The notes: generated from the sequence alone by a model not told the origin. DNA of 64,000 nt from Rhizobium sp. WYCCWR10014 (GCF_001657485.1 NZ_LXFU01000035.1:62001-126000), one strand, 5' to 3'; numbered from the stretch's first letter, positions 43,928-53,808 are shown. Translations and numbers: made by a program.

Positions 43928-45139
43928 ATGTCGAGCAACCAGAAGAGCAACGTCGCGCGTATCGTCAGCGAAAATGCCGGGACCGAAGAGGTAAAGGCCG
44001 AGGTCGCGGCCGTAGAAGCTCCGACGGCGGAAGCCCGCGAAGTTCCCTCTGCTCCCGCGCAGTCGGCGCCGGCTCCGGTCGTCGCACCGGCGGCTGCGAA
44101 GAAGCGCCGCAGCCCGGTGCTGCCGATCGTCGTGCTCGCCCTTCTCGCAGGCGGCGGCTGGTATGGTTACGAATGGTGGACGAACGGCCGCTTCATGGTG
44201 TCGACCGACGACGCCTATATCGAAGGCGATATCGCAACGATTTCGCCGAAGGTCACGGGCTACGTCGCGAAGGTGAACGTTGTCGCCAACCAGGAAGTCA
44301 AAGCGGGCGACGTGCTTGCCACGCTTGATAACGGCGACTACCAGAACGCCCTCGACTTGGCCCAGGCCCAGATCGTCACCGAACAGCTTTCGCTGCAGCG
44401 TATCGACGCGCAGATCGAAGGCGCGAATGCAAGCCTCGTGCAGGCGCAGGCGCAGAAGGTGGCACTCGAAGCGGCCGTTCGCGGTGCCGAGATCACCCAG
44501 AAGCGCCAGAGCGATCTTCAGGCGAAGTCGGTCGGCACCGCCGCCGATCTCGACAACGCCAATATCGCCCTTGACCAGGCCAAGGCCAATCTTGCCGGCG
44601 GCGACGCCAACATCACCGCCGCACAGGCCAACATCACCATTCTTCGGGCCCAGCGCAAGGAAGCCGAAGGCTCGGTCCGTTCGCTTGAGATCTCGCGCGA
44701 CAAGGCCGTCCGTGACCTTTCCTTCACTGTGCTCAAGGCGCCTTATGACGGCATTGTCGGCAACCGCTCCGTCCAGGAAGGCGACCTCGTCTCTCCCGGC
44801 CAGCGCCTGATGGCGCTCGTTCCGGTGCGCCAGCTGTATATCGACGCCAATTTCAAGGAAACGCAGATCCAGCATCTGGTGCCGGGCTCGAAGGTCAATG
44901 TCCAGGTCGATGCCTATAGCGATCATCCGATCGTCGGCACCGTCGAATCGATCTCGCCGGCTTCCGGCTCGGTCTTTTCGCTGCTGCCCCCGGAAAACGC
45001 CACCGGCAACTTCACCAAGGTGATCCAGCGCGTGCCGGTGCGCATTGCGCTGCCGCAGGATGCGCTCGACAGCGGGCGTCTGCGCGCGGGCCTGAGTGTC
45101 GTCGTCGACGTCGATACGCGCACGGCGCCGAGCAAGTAA
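43928..45139 (+). CDS. emrA: EmrA/HlyD-family membrane fusion protein
   Basis: This periplasmic adaptor links EmrB to an outer-membrane channel. It has an Ala/Glu/Pro-rich cytoplasmic N-terminus (residues 1-60) and one TM (about 64-85). Then follow a biotinyl-lipoyl strand (DDAYIEGDIATISPKVTGYV), a long coiled-coil hairpin (about 140-255), the second lipoyl half FTVLKAPYDGIVGNRSVQEG and a beta-barrel domain. The length is 403 residues. ATG 43928 is chosen; GTG 43922 is also possible. emrB follows 28 bases later. Confidence 0.93.
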   Translation: MSSNQKSNVARIVSENAGTEEVKAEVAAVEAPTAEAREVPSAPAQSAPAPVVAPAAAKKRRSPVLPIVVLALLAGGGWYGYEWWTNGRFMVSTDDAYIEGDIATISPKVTGYVAKVNVVANQEVKAGDVLATLDNGDYQNALDLAQAQIVTEQLSLQRIDAQIEGANASLVQAQAQKVALEAAVRGAEITQKRQSDLQAKSVGTAADLDNANIALDQAKANLAGGDANITAAQANITILRAQRKEAEGSVRSLEISRDKAVRDLSFTVLKAPYDGIVGNRSVQEGDLVSPGQRLMALVPVRQLYIDANFKETQIQHLVPGSKVNVQVDAYSDHPIVGTVESISPASGSVFSLLPPENATGNFTKVIQRVPVRIALPQDALDSGRLRAGLSVVVDVDTRTAPSK

Positions 45140-45167
45140 GCCTTCGGGAAAAGGCGGAGGTGGTCTG

Positions 45168-46766
45168 ATGGCCGGAAGCGCGACAGCAACAGCGGGGACG
45201 ATGCCGGCGGCACCCGCCCAGGCTGACGAGCGCATGGATCCGAAGAAGCTTATCGCTTTTTTCGCGATGGTGCTCGGCATGTTCATGTCGATCCTCGACA
45301 TCCAGATCGTCTCGGCCTCGCTCGCCGAAATCCAGGCCGGCCTTTCGGCCGGCAGCGACGAGATCGGTTGGGTGCAGACGTCCTATCTGATCGCAGAAGT
45401 GATCATGATCCCGCTTTCGGGCACGCTGGCGCGCATCATCTCGACGCGTTATCTCTTCGCAATCTCGGCCGCCGGCTTCACCATGGCGAGCGCGCTCGCC
45501 GCCACCGCGACGAATATCGACCAGATGATCGTTTACCGGGTCATCCAGGGCTTCATCGGCGGCGGCATGATCCCGTCGGTCTTCGCGGCCGCCTTCACCA
45601 TCTTCCCGCCGTCCAAGCGCAGCATCGTCTCGCCGATCATCGGCTTGATCGCGACACTGGCGCCGACCATCGGCCCGACCGTCGGCGGTTATCTCAGCCA
45701 TGCCTTTTCCTGGCACTGGCTGTTCCTCGTCAACATCGTGCCCGGCATCATCGTCACGATCGTCACCTGGAACTTCATCGATTTCGACAAGCCGGAACTG
45801 TCGCTCTTCAAGAAGTTCGACTGGTGGGGTCTGATCTCGATGGGCGTCTTCCTCGGCGCACTGGAATATGTGCTCGAGGAGGGCAATTCGAACGACTGGT
45901 TCAACGACAGTTTCATCACCATCGCAGCGGTTGCCTCCGGCGTTGCCGCCATCGTCTTCTTCTATCGCGCCTTCACGGTGGATTTCCCCGTCGTCGACCT
46001 CAAGGCCTTTGCGAACCGGAATTTCTCCTTCGGCTCGGTGTTTTCCTTCGTCATGGGCATCGGCCTCTATGGTCTCACCTATATCTATCCGGTCTATCTC
46101 GGGCGCATCCGCGGCTATGATTCACTGATGATCGGCGAGACCATGTTCGTTTCCGGACTTGCGATGTTCTTCACCGCGCCCATCGCCGGGCGGCTGTCGA
46201 CCAAGATGGACCTGCGCCTGATGATGGTGATCGGCTTCGTCAGCTTCGCCGCCGGCACCTTCATCATGATGCATCTGACGGCGGATTGGGATTTCTACGA
46301 ACTGTTCATCCCGCAAATCCTGCGCGGCTTCGGGCTGATGATGTGCATGGTGCCGATCAACAACATCGCGCTCGGCACGATGCCGCCCTCGCGCATCCGC
46401 GGCGCGTCCGGCCTGTTCAACCTGACCAGAAACCTCGGCGGCGCCGTCGGCCTTGCCGTCATCAATACCGTGCTTACCAACCGGCAGGACGTGCACTACG
46501 AGCGGTTGCGGGAGAATATGGATTGGGGCAATCCGGCTGCGATCGACCAGATGAACAACATGGCCGCCAACTTCAACACCTATGGCATGGATGGCGCCTC
46601 GGTTGCGATCAAGCAAATGGTCGGCCTTGCCACCAAACAGGCGATCATTCTTTCCTTCAGTGACGTGTTCCTGATCCTGACCGCGCTCTTCCTTGCCATG
46701 ATCCTCGGTGTCGCCATGATCAAGAAACCCGCGCCGCAAGGCGGGGGAGGCGGTGGCGGCCACTGA
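45168..46766 (+). CDS. emrB: EmrB/QacA-family drug:proton antiporter (DHA2, 14 TM)
   Basis: This MFS transporter has about 14 membrane segments. Motif C-like APTIGPTVGGYLSHAFSWHW and the N-terminal LDIQIVSASLAEIQAGL are typical of DHA2 family members. The length is 532 residues, with a His/Gly-rich tail (GGGGGGGH). ATG 45168 follows GGAGG by seven bases; an in-frame extension upstream overlaps emrA and is rejected. With EmrA it should export hydrophobic toxicants, possibly plant phenolics. It ends in an intrinsic terminator. Confidence 0.94.
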   Translation: MAGSATATAGTMPAAPAQADERMDPKKLIAFFAMVLGMFMSILDIQIVSASLAEIQAGLSAGSDEIGWVQTSYLIAEVIMIPLSGTLARIISTRYLFAISAAGFTMASALAATATNIDQMIVYRVIQGFIGGGMIPSVFAAAFTIFPPSKRSIVSPIIGLIATLAPTIGPTVGGYLSHAFSWHWLFLVNIVPGIIVTIVTWNFIDFDKPELSLFKKFDWWGLISMGVFLGALEYVLEEGNSNDWFNDSFITIAAVASGVAAIVFFYRAFTVDFPVVDLKAFANRNFSFGSVFSFVMGIGLYGLTYIYPVYLGRIRGYDSLMIGETMFVSGLAMFFTAPIAGRLSTKMDLRLMMVIGFVSFAAGTFIMMHLTADWDFYELFIPQILRGFGLMMCMVPINNIALGTMPPSRIRGASGLFNLTRNLGGAVGLAVINTVLTNRQDVHYERLRENMDWGNPAAIDQMNNMAANFNTYGMDGASVAIKQMVGLATKQAIILSFSDVFLILTALFLAMILGVAMIKKPAPQGGGGGGGH

Positions 46767-46787
46767 CCTCCGGCCTGCCGCCCCTTG

Positions 46788-46814
46788 AAAAGGCCCTCTT
46801 CGGAGGGCCTTTTT
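46788..46814 (+). terminator. Intrinsic terminator after emrB
   Basis: The stem AAAAGGCCCTC/GAGGGCCTTTT (46788-46798 with 46803-46813) is closed by a TTCG tetraloop and runs into TTTTT. It lies 21 bases after the emrB stop. Confidence 0.93.
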
Positions 46815-46973
46815 GTTTGCCGTTTTCAGGTCGCTGTGCCATCGGTTGATCATCGCCGCGGATCGGTCCGAAGCGAATAGGGAATGCCGGGAAAACGATG
46901 CGGAAACCGGCCCGTTCGATTTTTTGATTTACGTACATCAAAATTGGCGCTAATGGTCTCGTCAGGAGGAATG

Positions 46974-47996
46974 ATGAGGCCAACCGTTCACGATATCGCC
47001 GCCGCCGCCGGTGTCAGTCTGGCGACCGTTGACCGGGTTCTCAATCAGCGCCCCGGTGTGCGCCACGTCACGCGGGAAAAGGTCGAGACCGCGATCCGCG
47101 AGCTCGGTTATGTCAGAGACGTCGCCGCCGCCAATCTTGCCAAGGGGCGCACCTATCCGCTGGTCTTCATCCTTCCGGCCAGCGACAATTCCTTCATGCA
47201 CGGGCTCAATGCCGAGATCCGCCAGGCGATCGTCCGTTCGTCGGCAGAGCGTACCGATATCCGCACCATCGAGGTGCCGGCCTTCGATCCCGCCGCCCTC
47301 GTCTCCGTGCTCGAAGAGCTTTCCCGGGAAAAGCCCTGCGGCATCGCGCTGGTTGCGACCGATGCGCCTGACGTGCGCGCCGCCGTCGACAGGCTGGTGC
47401 GCGAGCGCTTTCCCATCGTCACCCTGGTTTCCGATCTCACGGGCTCGCTGCGCCATCACTATGCCGGCGTCGACAATATCGCAGCCGGCCGCACAGCGGC
47501 CCGTCTGCTCGGACGATTCCTCGGGCCGCGAAAGGGCGAAATCGCCGTGCTCGCCGGCTCCATGCTGGTGCGCGACCATCGCGAGCGGCTGGAGGGTTTT
47601 AGCGCAGTCATGGCCGCGGAGTTTCCTGATCTGGCGATTCTGCCGGTTCTCGAAGGCCGCGACGACCCGGAGGTCGCCCACAGGCTCGTTGCCGACGCGC
47701 TCGGGAATGCCGGCATCATCGGCGTCTACAGTCTCGGCGCCGGCAATCGCGGCCTGATCCGGGCGTTGAAGGAGAAGGCCGTCGACCGCGTGCTGACCGT
47801 GGTTGCCCACGAACTGACCGCCCACACGCGCGCAGCACTGATCGACAACACGATCGATGCGATCCTCAACCAGGATGCCGGCCATGAGGTGCGCAGCGCG
47901 ATCCGCGTGCTGAAGGCCAAGGCGGACGGGCTTGCCGTCATCGAAGCGCAGGAGCGCATCCGCCTCGACATATTCCTGAAAGACAATCTGCCGTAA
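46974..47996 (+). CDS. LacI-family regulator upstream of xylBA
   Basis: The N-terminal LacI HTH (TVHDIAAAAGVSLATVDRVLNQRPGVRHVTREKV, split by the hinge) is followed by a ribose-binding-like effector domain of the Peripla_BP_4 type. AGGAGGA overlaps the start region; ATG 46974 gives better spacing than ATG 46971. The length is 340 residues. It lies 21 bases before xylB in the same direction. That makes it a candidate xylose-responsive repressor, although self-transcription with its targets would be atypical. Confidence 0.88.
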   Translation: MRPTVHDIAAAAGVSLATVDRVLNQRPGVRHVTREKVETAIRELGYVRDVAAANLAKGRTYPLVFILPASDNSFMHGLNAEIRQAIVRSSAERTDIRTIEVPAFDPAALVSVLEELSREKPCGIALVATDAPDVRAAVDRLVRERFPIVTLVSDLTGSLRHHYAGVDNIAAGRTAARLLGRFLGPRKGEIAVLAGSMLVRDHRERLEGFSAVMAAEFPDLAILPVLEGRDDPEVAHRLVADALGNAGIIGVYSLGAGNRGLIRALKEKAVDRVLTVVAHELTAHTRAALIDNTIDAILNQDAGHEVRSAIRVLKAKADGLAVIEAQERIRLDIFLKDNLP

Positions 47997-48017
47997 CGGC
48001 AAAGGGAGAAATACCAC

Positions 48018-49472
48018 ATGTATCTGGGTCTCGATCTCGGAACCTCCGGCGTCAAGGCGATGCTGATCGACGGTGATCAGAAGATCGTCGGCTCGGCCAA
48101 TGGTTCGCTCGACGTCTCGCGTCCGCATTCCGGCTGGTCGGAGCAGGAGCCGGCCCACTGGGTGCGCGCCACGGAAGAGGCCGTCGCCGGCCTCAAGGCA
48201 AAACATCCGAAGGAGTTGGCGGCGGTCAAGGGCATCGGCCTTTCCGGTCAGATGCATGGCGCAACGCTCATCGATGCCACCGACAAGGTGCTGCGCCCGT
48301 GCATCCTCTGGAACGACACTCGCAGCTACGTCGAGGCCGCGGCGCTTGATGCCGATCCGCGCTTTCGCGCGCTCACCGGCAACATCGTCTTCCCCGGCTT
48401 TACGGCGCCGAAGCTCGCCTGGGTCGAGAAGCATGAGCCCGATGTCTTCGCCAAGATCGCCAAGGTGCTCTTGCCGAAGGACTATCTGCGTCTCTGGCTG
48501 ACCGGCGACTATATCTCGGAAATGTCGGACTCTGCCGGCACCTCCTGGCTCGACACCGGCAAGCGCGCCTGGTCCTCCGAACTGCTGGCCGCCACCAACC
48601 TTTCCGAGGGGCAGATGCCGGCGCTCGTCGAAGGCACCGAGCAGGCCGGCAAGCTGCGGTCCGAACTATCGGCGCAATGGGGCATATCAGGTGATGTCGT
48701 CGTTGCCGGCGGTGCCGGCGACAATGCGGCCTCGGCCTGCGGCATGGGCACGGTCAGCGATGGCGCCGCCTTCGTCTCGCTCGGCACATCAGGCGTGCTT
48801 TTTGCCGCCAACGGTTCCTATCTGCCGAAGCCGGAAAGCGCCGTGCATGCCTTCTGCCACGCGCTGCCGAACACCTGGCACCAGATGGGTGTCATCCTGT
48901 CGGCCACCGATGCACTGAACTGGCATTCCGGTGTGACCGGCAAGTCGGCCGCAGATCTCACCGGCGAAGTCGGCGAGACGCTGAAGGCGCCCACCGGCGT
49001 CACCTTCCTGCCTTATCTCTCCGGCGAGCGCACGCCGCACAATGATGCCGTCATCCGCGGCGCCTTCATCGGCCTTGAACATGAAAGCAGCCGTGTCGTT
49101 CTCACCCAGGCGGTGCTCGAAGGTGTCGCCTTCGCCATCCGCGACAATCTCGAAGCGTTGCGCTCGGCCGGCACCGGCATATCCCGGGTCACGGCGATCG
49201 GCGGCGGTTCGCGCTCGCGTTACTGGCTGGCGTCAATCGCGACCGCCCTCGGCGTTCCGGTCGATCTGCCGGCCGACGGCGATTTCGGCGCGGCCTTCGG
49301 CGCTGCCCGTCTCGGCCTGATCACGGCAACGGGCGCGGATCCCATTGCCGTCTGCACGCCGCCGGTGACGGCAGGCACGATCGAGCCGGTGTCCGCACTG
49401 AGCGGCGCTTATGAGGATGCTTACAAGCGCTACCGTGCGCTCTACCCGGCGATCAAGTCGCTGGCGCATTGA
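48018..49472 (+). CDS. xylB: Xylulokinase
   Basis: It phosphorylates D-xylulose to D-xylulose-5-phosphate. FGGY-family motifs are LGLDLGTSGVKAMLID, GIGLSGQMHGATL, LPKDYLRLWLTG, VVAGGAGDNAASACG, and GGGSRSRYWLASIATALG. The length of 484 residues is typical of XylB. The start is preceded by AAAGGGAGAA. Xylose isomerase follows, after a 178-base spacer filled by a large palindromic element. Confidence 0.96.
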   Translation: MYLGLDLGTSGVKAMLIDGDQKIVGSANGSLDVSRPHSGWSEQEPAHWVRATEEAVAGLKAKHPKELAAVKGIGLSGQMHGATLIDATDKVLRPCILWNDTRSYVEAAALDADPRFRALTGNIVFPGFTAPKLAWVEKHEPDVFAKIAKVLLPKDYLRLWLTGDYISEMSDSAGTSWLDTGKRAWSSELLAATNLSEGQMPALVEGTEQAGKLRSELSAQWGISGDVVVAGGAGDNAASACGMGTVSDGAAFVSLGTSGVLFAANGSYLPKPESAVHAFCHALPNTWHQMGVILSATDALNWHSGVTGKSAADLTGEVGETLKAPTGVTFLPYLSGERTPHNDAVIRGAFIGLEHESSRVVLTQAVLEGVAFAIRDNLEALRSAGTGISRVTAIGGGSRSRYWLASIATALGVPVDLPADGDFGAAFGAARLGLITATGADPIAVCTPPVTAGTIEPVSALSGAYEDAYKRYRALYPAIKSLAH

Positions 49473-49492
49473 GAGTTTGAGCCAGCGGCCCC

Positions 49493-49587
49493 CTCATCCG
49501 CCTGCCGGCACCGACCTGGGTCGAGCCACGTGTCTCGACCCGTCCTTCGGACCCCCTCGGGGGGAAGATGCCGGCAGGCGGATGAGG
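49493..49587. repeat. Large palindromic element between xylB and xylA
   Basis: The 19-bp arms at 49493-49511 and 49569-49587 (CCTCATCCGCCTGCCGGCA and its complement) are perfect inverted copies. They enclose 57 bases containing a further GGGTCGAG/CTCGACCC hairpin and a C-rich CCCCCTCGGGGGG. The end modules CCCTCATCC resemble those at 57249-57365. It is of the rhizobial intergenic-palindrome type, and can fold into a long structured RNA between the two cistrons. Confidence 0.8.
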
Positions 49588-49650
49588 AGGCCCTTGACGT
49601 AGACCAACAATTCAGAACTTCGAAAAGATACGAACCCAAGGAGAACCAAC

Positions 49651-50961
49651 ATGAGCACCGGATTTTTCGGCGATATCCAGAAAGTGAAATACGAAGGCCC
49701 GGACAGCACCAATCCGCTGGCCTTCCGCCATTACCAGCCGGACGAGATCGTCATGGGCAAGCGCATGGAAGACCATCTGCGCTTTGCGGTGGCCTACTGG
49801 CACACCTTCACCTGGCCGGGCGGCGATCCCTTCGGCGGGCAGACCTTCCTGCGTCCCTGGTTCGAGGACACGATGAAGGCCGCCAAGCTCAAGGCCGACG
49901 TCGCCTTCGAATTCTTCTCGCTGCTCGGCTCGCCCTACTACTGCTTCCATGACGCCGACGTGCGTCCGGAAGGCAAGACTTTCGCCGAGAACACTAAAAA
50001 CCTCAACGAGATCGTCGATTATTTCGCCGAGAAGCAGGCCGCAACCGGCACCAAGCTGCTCTGGGGCACGGCGAACCTCTTCTCCCACCGCCGCTATATG
50101 TCGGGCGCTGCGACCAATCCGGATCCTGACGTCTTCGCTTTCGCAGCCGCGACGGTCAAGACCTGCATCGATGCCACGCAGAAGCTCGGCGGCGAAAACT
50201 ACGTGCTCTGGGGCGGCCGCGAAGGTTACGAGACGCTGCTCAACACCGATATCGGCCGCGAGCTCGACCAGCTCGGACGCTTCCTCAACCTCGTCGTCGA
50301 ATACAAGCACAAGATCGGCTACAAGGGCACGATCCTGATCGAGCCGAAGCCGCAGGAGCCGACCAAGCACCAGTATGATTACGACGTCGCGACTGTCTAT
50401 GGCTTCCTCAAGAAGCACGGCCTTGAAAACGAGGTGAAGCTCAATATCGAGCAGGGCCACGCGATCCTTGCCGGCCACTCCTTCGAGCACGAGCTGGCGC
50501 TTGCCAATGCGCTCGGCATCTTCGGCTCGATCGACATGAACCGCAACGACTACCAGTCCGGCTGGGACACCGACCAGTTCCCGAACAATGTTCCCGAAAT
50601 GGCGCTCGCCTACTACCATGTTCTGGCAGGCGGCGGCTTCAAGACCGGCGGCACCAACTTCGACTCGAAGCTGCGCCGTCAGTCTCTCGACCCGGCGGAC
50701 CTGCTGATCGGCCATATCGGCGGCATGGATTGCTGCGCCCGCGGCCTGAAGGCCGCTGCCAGGATGATCGAGGACAAGGCTCTGTCGCAGCCACTCGCCG
50801 ATCGTTATGCCGGCTGGGAATCCGCCGAAGCGCAGAAGCTCTTCCGCGGCGAGTATTCGCTGGATGAGATCACCCACTATGTCGAGAGCCACGACGTGAA
50901 CCCGCAGCCGCGGTCGGGCAAGCAGGAATTGCTTGAGAACGTCGTCAACCGTTACGTTTGA
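49651..50961 (+). CDS. xylA: Xylose isomerase
   Basis: It converts D-xylose to D-xylulose; it needs divalent metals. This is a class II enzyme of 436 residues. The catalytic His100 and Asp103 are in [10 protein letters not shown]. Metal ligands are visible in [37 protein letters not shown] and [28 protein letters not shown] precedes the ATG. Together with xylB this completes entry of xylose into the pentose phosphate pathway. Confidence 0.97.
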   Translation: MSTGFFGDIQKVKYEGPDSTNPLAFRHYQPDEIVMGKRMEDHLRFAVAYWHTFTWPGGDPFGGQTFLRPWFEDTMKAAKLKADVAFEFFSLLGSPYYCFHDADVRPEGKTFAENTKNLNEIVDYFAEKQAATGTKLLWGTANLFSHRRYMSGAATNPDPDVFAFAAATVKTCIDATQKLGGENYVLWGGREGYETLLNTDIGRELDQLGRFLNLVVEYKHKIGYKGTILIEPKPQEPTKHQYDYDVATVYGFLKKHGLENEVKLNIEQGHAILAGHSFEHELALANALGIFGSIDMNRNDYQSGWDTDQFPNNVPEMALAYYHVLAGGGFKTGGTNFDSKLRRQSLDPADLLIGHIGGMDCCARGLKAAARMIEDKALSQPLADRYAGWESAEAQKLFRGEYSLDEITHYVESHDVNPQPRSGKQELLENVVNRYV

Positions 50962-50967
50962 CGATCA

Positions 50968-51000
50968 GCGCCGGCGGCCATTGGTCGCCGGCGCAATTTT
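50968..51000 (+). terminator. Intrinsic terminator after xylA
   Basis: The stem GCGCCGGCG/CGCCGGCGC (50968-50976 with 50986-50994) has a 9-base loop and is followed by AATTTT. It lies between the convergent xylA and lacI genes. Confidence 0.75.
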
Positions 51001-51038
51001 GCCGGCTAAATGCGCCTTAAGCGCACAGTGATACTGGT

Positions 51039-52070
51039 TCAACGCTTCGACCAGTTGCGCGACGGCGCCGAGACGGAGTTTCGAACTACCAGATCCGGCC
51101 GCAGCAGGATTTCCGTTTCGGCCGGCCGGCCATCGGACAGAAGTTCCAGCAGCAGCGCCATCGCCTGCTTGCCGATCGCCGTTCTCGGCTGGCGGATCGT
51201 GGTCAGCGGTGGCGATATGAAGACGGCCTGCGGCACGTCGTCGAAACCGGTCACCGAGAAATCCCGCGGAATGTCGTAACCTCGCGCGCCGAGGCCGACC
51301 ATGACGCCAATCGCGGTCTGGTCGTTGACGCACATGAAGGCGGTTGGAAGCGTGTCGCGCATGAAAAGCTGTTCGACCGCATGCCGCCCGCTTTCGATCG
51401 TGCCGTCACCTTCGAGCACGATCCTGGTGTCGGGCGGGATGCCGGCGGCGTCGAGACCGGCGTCGTAACCCATGCGGCGCCTGGTATAGGCAAGCCGGGT
51501 GCGCGAATCGCCGATGAAAGCGATCTTGCGGTGTCCTTCGGCCAGCAGCAGGTCCACCGCTTTCCGAGCGCCCTCGGTATCGTCGACACCGACATAGGGA
51601 ATGCCGCCGTTGAAGACGGGCTCGAAAACGCCGACGCTCGGCGGCAGCCGCGCGGTCATGGTCTGATGCCCGAAGGGCAGGATGCCGGTGAAAAGGATCA
51701 ATCCGGCCGCCTGGTTGGAATTGAAGAATTTCAGATATTCCAGGCCGCGCTGGGCATCGTTCTGCGTGTGGCCGATCAGGATGCCGTAGCCGTGCGCGCG
51801 CGCTTCGTTCTCCAGCCCGACGAGAATGTTGGAGAAATTGGGATCGCCGATATCGGGCGCCACGACGAGGATCATGTTGGAGCGGCCGAGCCTCAGGCTG
51901 CGCGCCATCGCATTGGTCGTATAGCCGGTGATGGCGATTGCCTGGTTGACCTTGAGGCGCGTGGAGTTCGCGACCTTCTCCGGCATGTGGATTGCCCGGG
52001 AAACCGTCGCGATGGACACTTCGGCGATCCGGGCGACGTCTTCGATGGTTGCGGGCGTGGAATTCGACAC
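51039..52070 (-). CDS. LacI-family regulator of the adjacent sugar ABC operon
   Basis: The LacI HTH is at residues about 5-30 (TIEDVARIAEVSIATVSRAIHMPEKVANSTRLKV, across the turn). The effector domain contains YGILIGHTQNDAQRGLEY, VTGFDDVPQAVFISPPLTTIRQP and LRPDLVVRNS. I start it at GTG 52070, because GGCAGAG lies just upstream and the HTH then begins normally; the frame continues to TTG 52160. The length is 343 residues. It is divergent from the ABC operon, with two strong operators in the spacer. Confidence 0.91.
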   Translation of the reverse strand: MSNSTPATIEDVARIAEVSIATVSRAIHMPEKVANSTRLKVNQAIAITGYTTNAMARSLRLGRSNMILVVAPDIGDPNFSNILVGLENEARAHGYGILIGHTQNDAQRGLEYLKFFNSNQAAGLILFTGILPFGHQTMTARLPPSVGVFEPVFNGGIPYVGVDDTEGARKAVDLLLAEGHRKIAFIGDSRTRLAYTRRRMGYDAGLDAAGIPPDTRIVLEGDGTIESGRHAVEQLFMRDTLPTAFMCVNDQTAIGVMVGLGARGYDIPRDFSVTGFDDVPQAVFISPPLTTIRQPRTAIGKQAMALLLELLSDGRPAETEILLRPDLVVRNSVSAPSRNWSKR

Positions 52071-52163
52071 TGGGCTCTGCCTTGGGGCTGTCTTCGCCGC
52101 GACACTACACAGACTTGTCGAGAGGTCAAAGGCAGGCTTCAACTGATCTGTGTAAATCAACGA

Positions 52164-52199
52164 TGTAAACCTTTACACGATGTATGTAAAGGTTTACAT
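52164..52199. promoter_or_regulatory. Twin LacI-type operators, centres 21 bp apart
   Basis: Site one, at 52164-52177, is TGTAAA-CC-TTTACA. Site two, at 52185-52198, is TGTAAA-GG-TTTACA, extended by A and T at its ends. Their centres are 21 bases apart, about two helical turns, so two dimers would sit on the same DNA face. A further TGTAAA half-site is at 52151. They lie between the divergent lacI and ABC transporter genes. Confidence 0.85.
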
Positions 52200-52241
52200 A
52201 AGGGTTCAGAGCGGACGGAGAGCCGCTTTGGGGAGGATCAG

Positions 52242-53768
52242 ATGACCGTGGAGACCGCCGACACCGCACCCGTGGTGCTGTCCGCCAGGCGCATATGCAA
52301 ATCCTTCAGTGGAGTGCAGGTCCTCTTCAGCGTGAATTTCGATCTCCGCGCCGGCGAAATCCATGCGCTCATGGGTGAAAATGGCGCCGGCAAATCCACG
52401 CTTGTCAAGGTTTTGTCCGGTTTCGAGCAGCCGAGTTCCGGCGAAATCCTGCTTGACGGCACGCCCGTCGTCCTGCCGCCCAACGGCGCCGCCGAGGCGC
52501 TCGGCATCGTCATCATTCACCAGGAATTCAACCTCGCCGAACATCTGACCGTGACGGAGAGCCTCTTTCTCGGGCGTGAAGTCACCCGTTTCGGCATGCT
52601 CGACCGCAAATATATGCGGTCGGAGACACGCAAGGTTCTCGACGTGCTCGGTTCGCATGTCGACGAGAATGCGCTGATCAGCACGCTTTCCATCGCCGAC
52701 AAGCAGATGGTCGAAATCGCCAAGGCGATCAGCCGCGATGCGCGGGTGGTGTTCATGGACGAGCCGACTGCGGTGCTGTCGCGGGAAGAGACCAACATGT
52801 TGTTCAAGCAGGTTCGCAAGCTTCGCGACCAGGGTACCAGCTTCGTCTTCGTGTCCCATAAGCTCGACGAGGTGATGGATTTGACCGACCGCGTCACGGT
52901 GCTGCGCGACGGCCAGTGGATCAAGACTTCGCCGACGTCCGTTCTGGATGGGGAATCGATCGCGCAGTTGATGGTTGGCCGCGAACTCTCCAGCCTCTAT
53001 CCCGCCAAGGCCGAGCCTGATGTCGACGAGGAGGTCGTCCTCAGAGTCGCTTCGGTGTCGACGGGTTATGTGAAGGATGCGAGCTTCGAGGTGCGCAAGG
53101 GCGAGATCATCGGTTTTTCCGGCATGATCGGCTCCGGCCGCACCGAACTGATGGAAGCGATCGCCGGGTTGCGGACCCGTCTCGAGGGCGAGGTGGTCAT
53201 CAAGGGGGAAACGGTTCCCTCCGGCGACGTGCATGCCGCCAATCGCTGCGGGCTCGCCTATATGACCAAGGACCGCAAGTCGAAAGGCCTGCTGCTGCGC
53301 TCCGGCATGGTGACCAATCTGACACTGCAATCGCTCGGAAGGCACGCTCGTCACGGCTATCTCAGCCCGGGCAGCGAGGCGGCCGCGATGGCAAAGGCCA
53401 AGCGCCGCTTCGATATCAGGGTTCGCGACGGCAATATCGTCGCCGGCCGGATGTCGGGGGGAAACCAGCAGAAGCTGCTGCTCGCCAAGGTCATGGAGAC
53501 CGAGCCGCAGATCATCATCATCGACGAGCCGACGCGCGGCATCGATGTCGGCACCAAGCAGCAGATCTATCATTTCATCTCGGCGCTCGCTCGGGACGGC
53601 CGGTCGATCATCGTCGTGTCCTCGGAGATGCCGGAGGTCATCGGCCTCTGCACAAGAGTGGCGGTGATGCGCGAAGGGCGTATCGTCGGCGTGCTCGAGG
53701 GCGACGAGATTTCCGAGCAGGAGATCATGCGTTACGCCGCCGGGCTGAAGAAGAAGGCGGCCGCCTGA
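52242..53768 (+). CDS. Ribose-type sugar ABC transporter, tandem ATP-binding protein
   Basis: This CUT2-family ATPase has two ABC domains. The first has Walker A GENGAGKST, a signature-region LSIADKQMVEIAKAI and Walker B VVFMDEPTAVLS. The second has a degenerate Walker A (GMIGSGRTE), MSGGNQQKLLLAKVM and IIIIDEPTRGIDVGTKQQIY. The length is 508 residues. ATG 52242 follows GGGGAGGA. The usual CUT2 pattern of one intact and one degenerate domain is respected. Substrate probably a monosaccharide; identity unknown. Confidence 0.94.
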   Translation: MTVETADTAPVVLSARRICKSFSGVQVLFSVNFDLRAGEIHALMGENGAGKSTLVKVLSGFEQPSSGEILLDGTPVVLPPNGAAEALGIVIIHQEFNLAEHLTVTESLFLGREVTRFGMLDRKYMRSETRKVLDVLGSHVDENALISTLSIADKQMVEIAKAISRDARVVFMDEPTAVLSREETNMLFKQVRKLRDQGTSFVFVSHKLDEVMDLTDRVTVLRDGQWIKTSPTSVLDGESIAQLMVGRELSSLYPAKAEPDVDEEVVLRVASVSTGYVKDASFEVRKGEIIGFSGMIGSGRTELMEAIAGLRTRLEGEVVIKGETVPSGDVHAANRCGLAYMTKDRKSKGLLLRSGMVTNLTLQSLGRHARHGYLSPGSEAAAMAKAKRRFDIRVRDGNIVAGRMSGGNQQKLLLAKVMETEPQIIIIDEPTRGIDVGTKQQIYHFISALARDGRSIIVVSSEMPEVIGLCTRVAVMREGRIVGVLEGDEISEQEIMRYAAGLKKKAAA

Positions 53769-53808
53769 AGGCTGAAGCAGGGCTTCGCCGATCAGGACGG
53801 CAGATAAG

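Noticed and set aside
46884..46973. N-terminal extension of the LacI regulator before xylB
   Set aside because: AGGAGGA immediately precedes ATG 46971/46974, and the HTH starts there; the extension is not protein-like.
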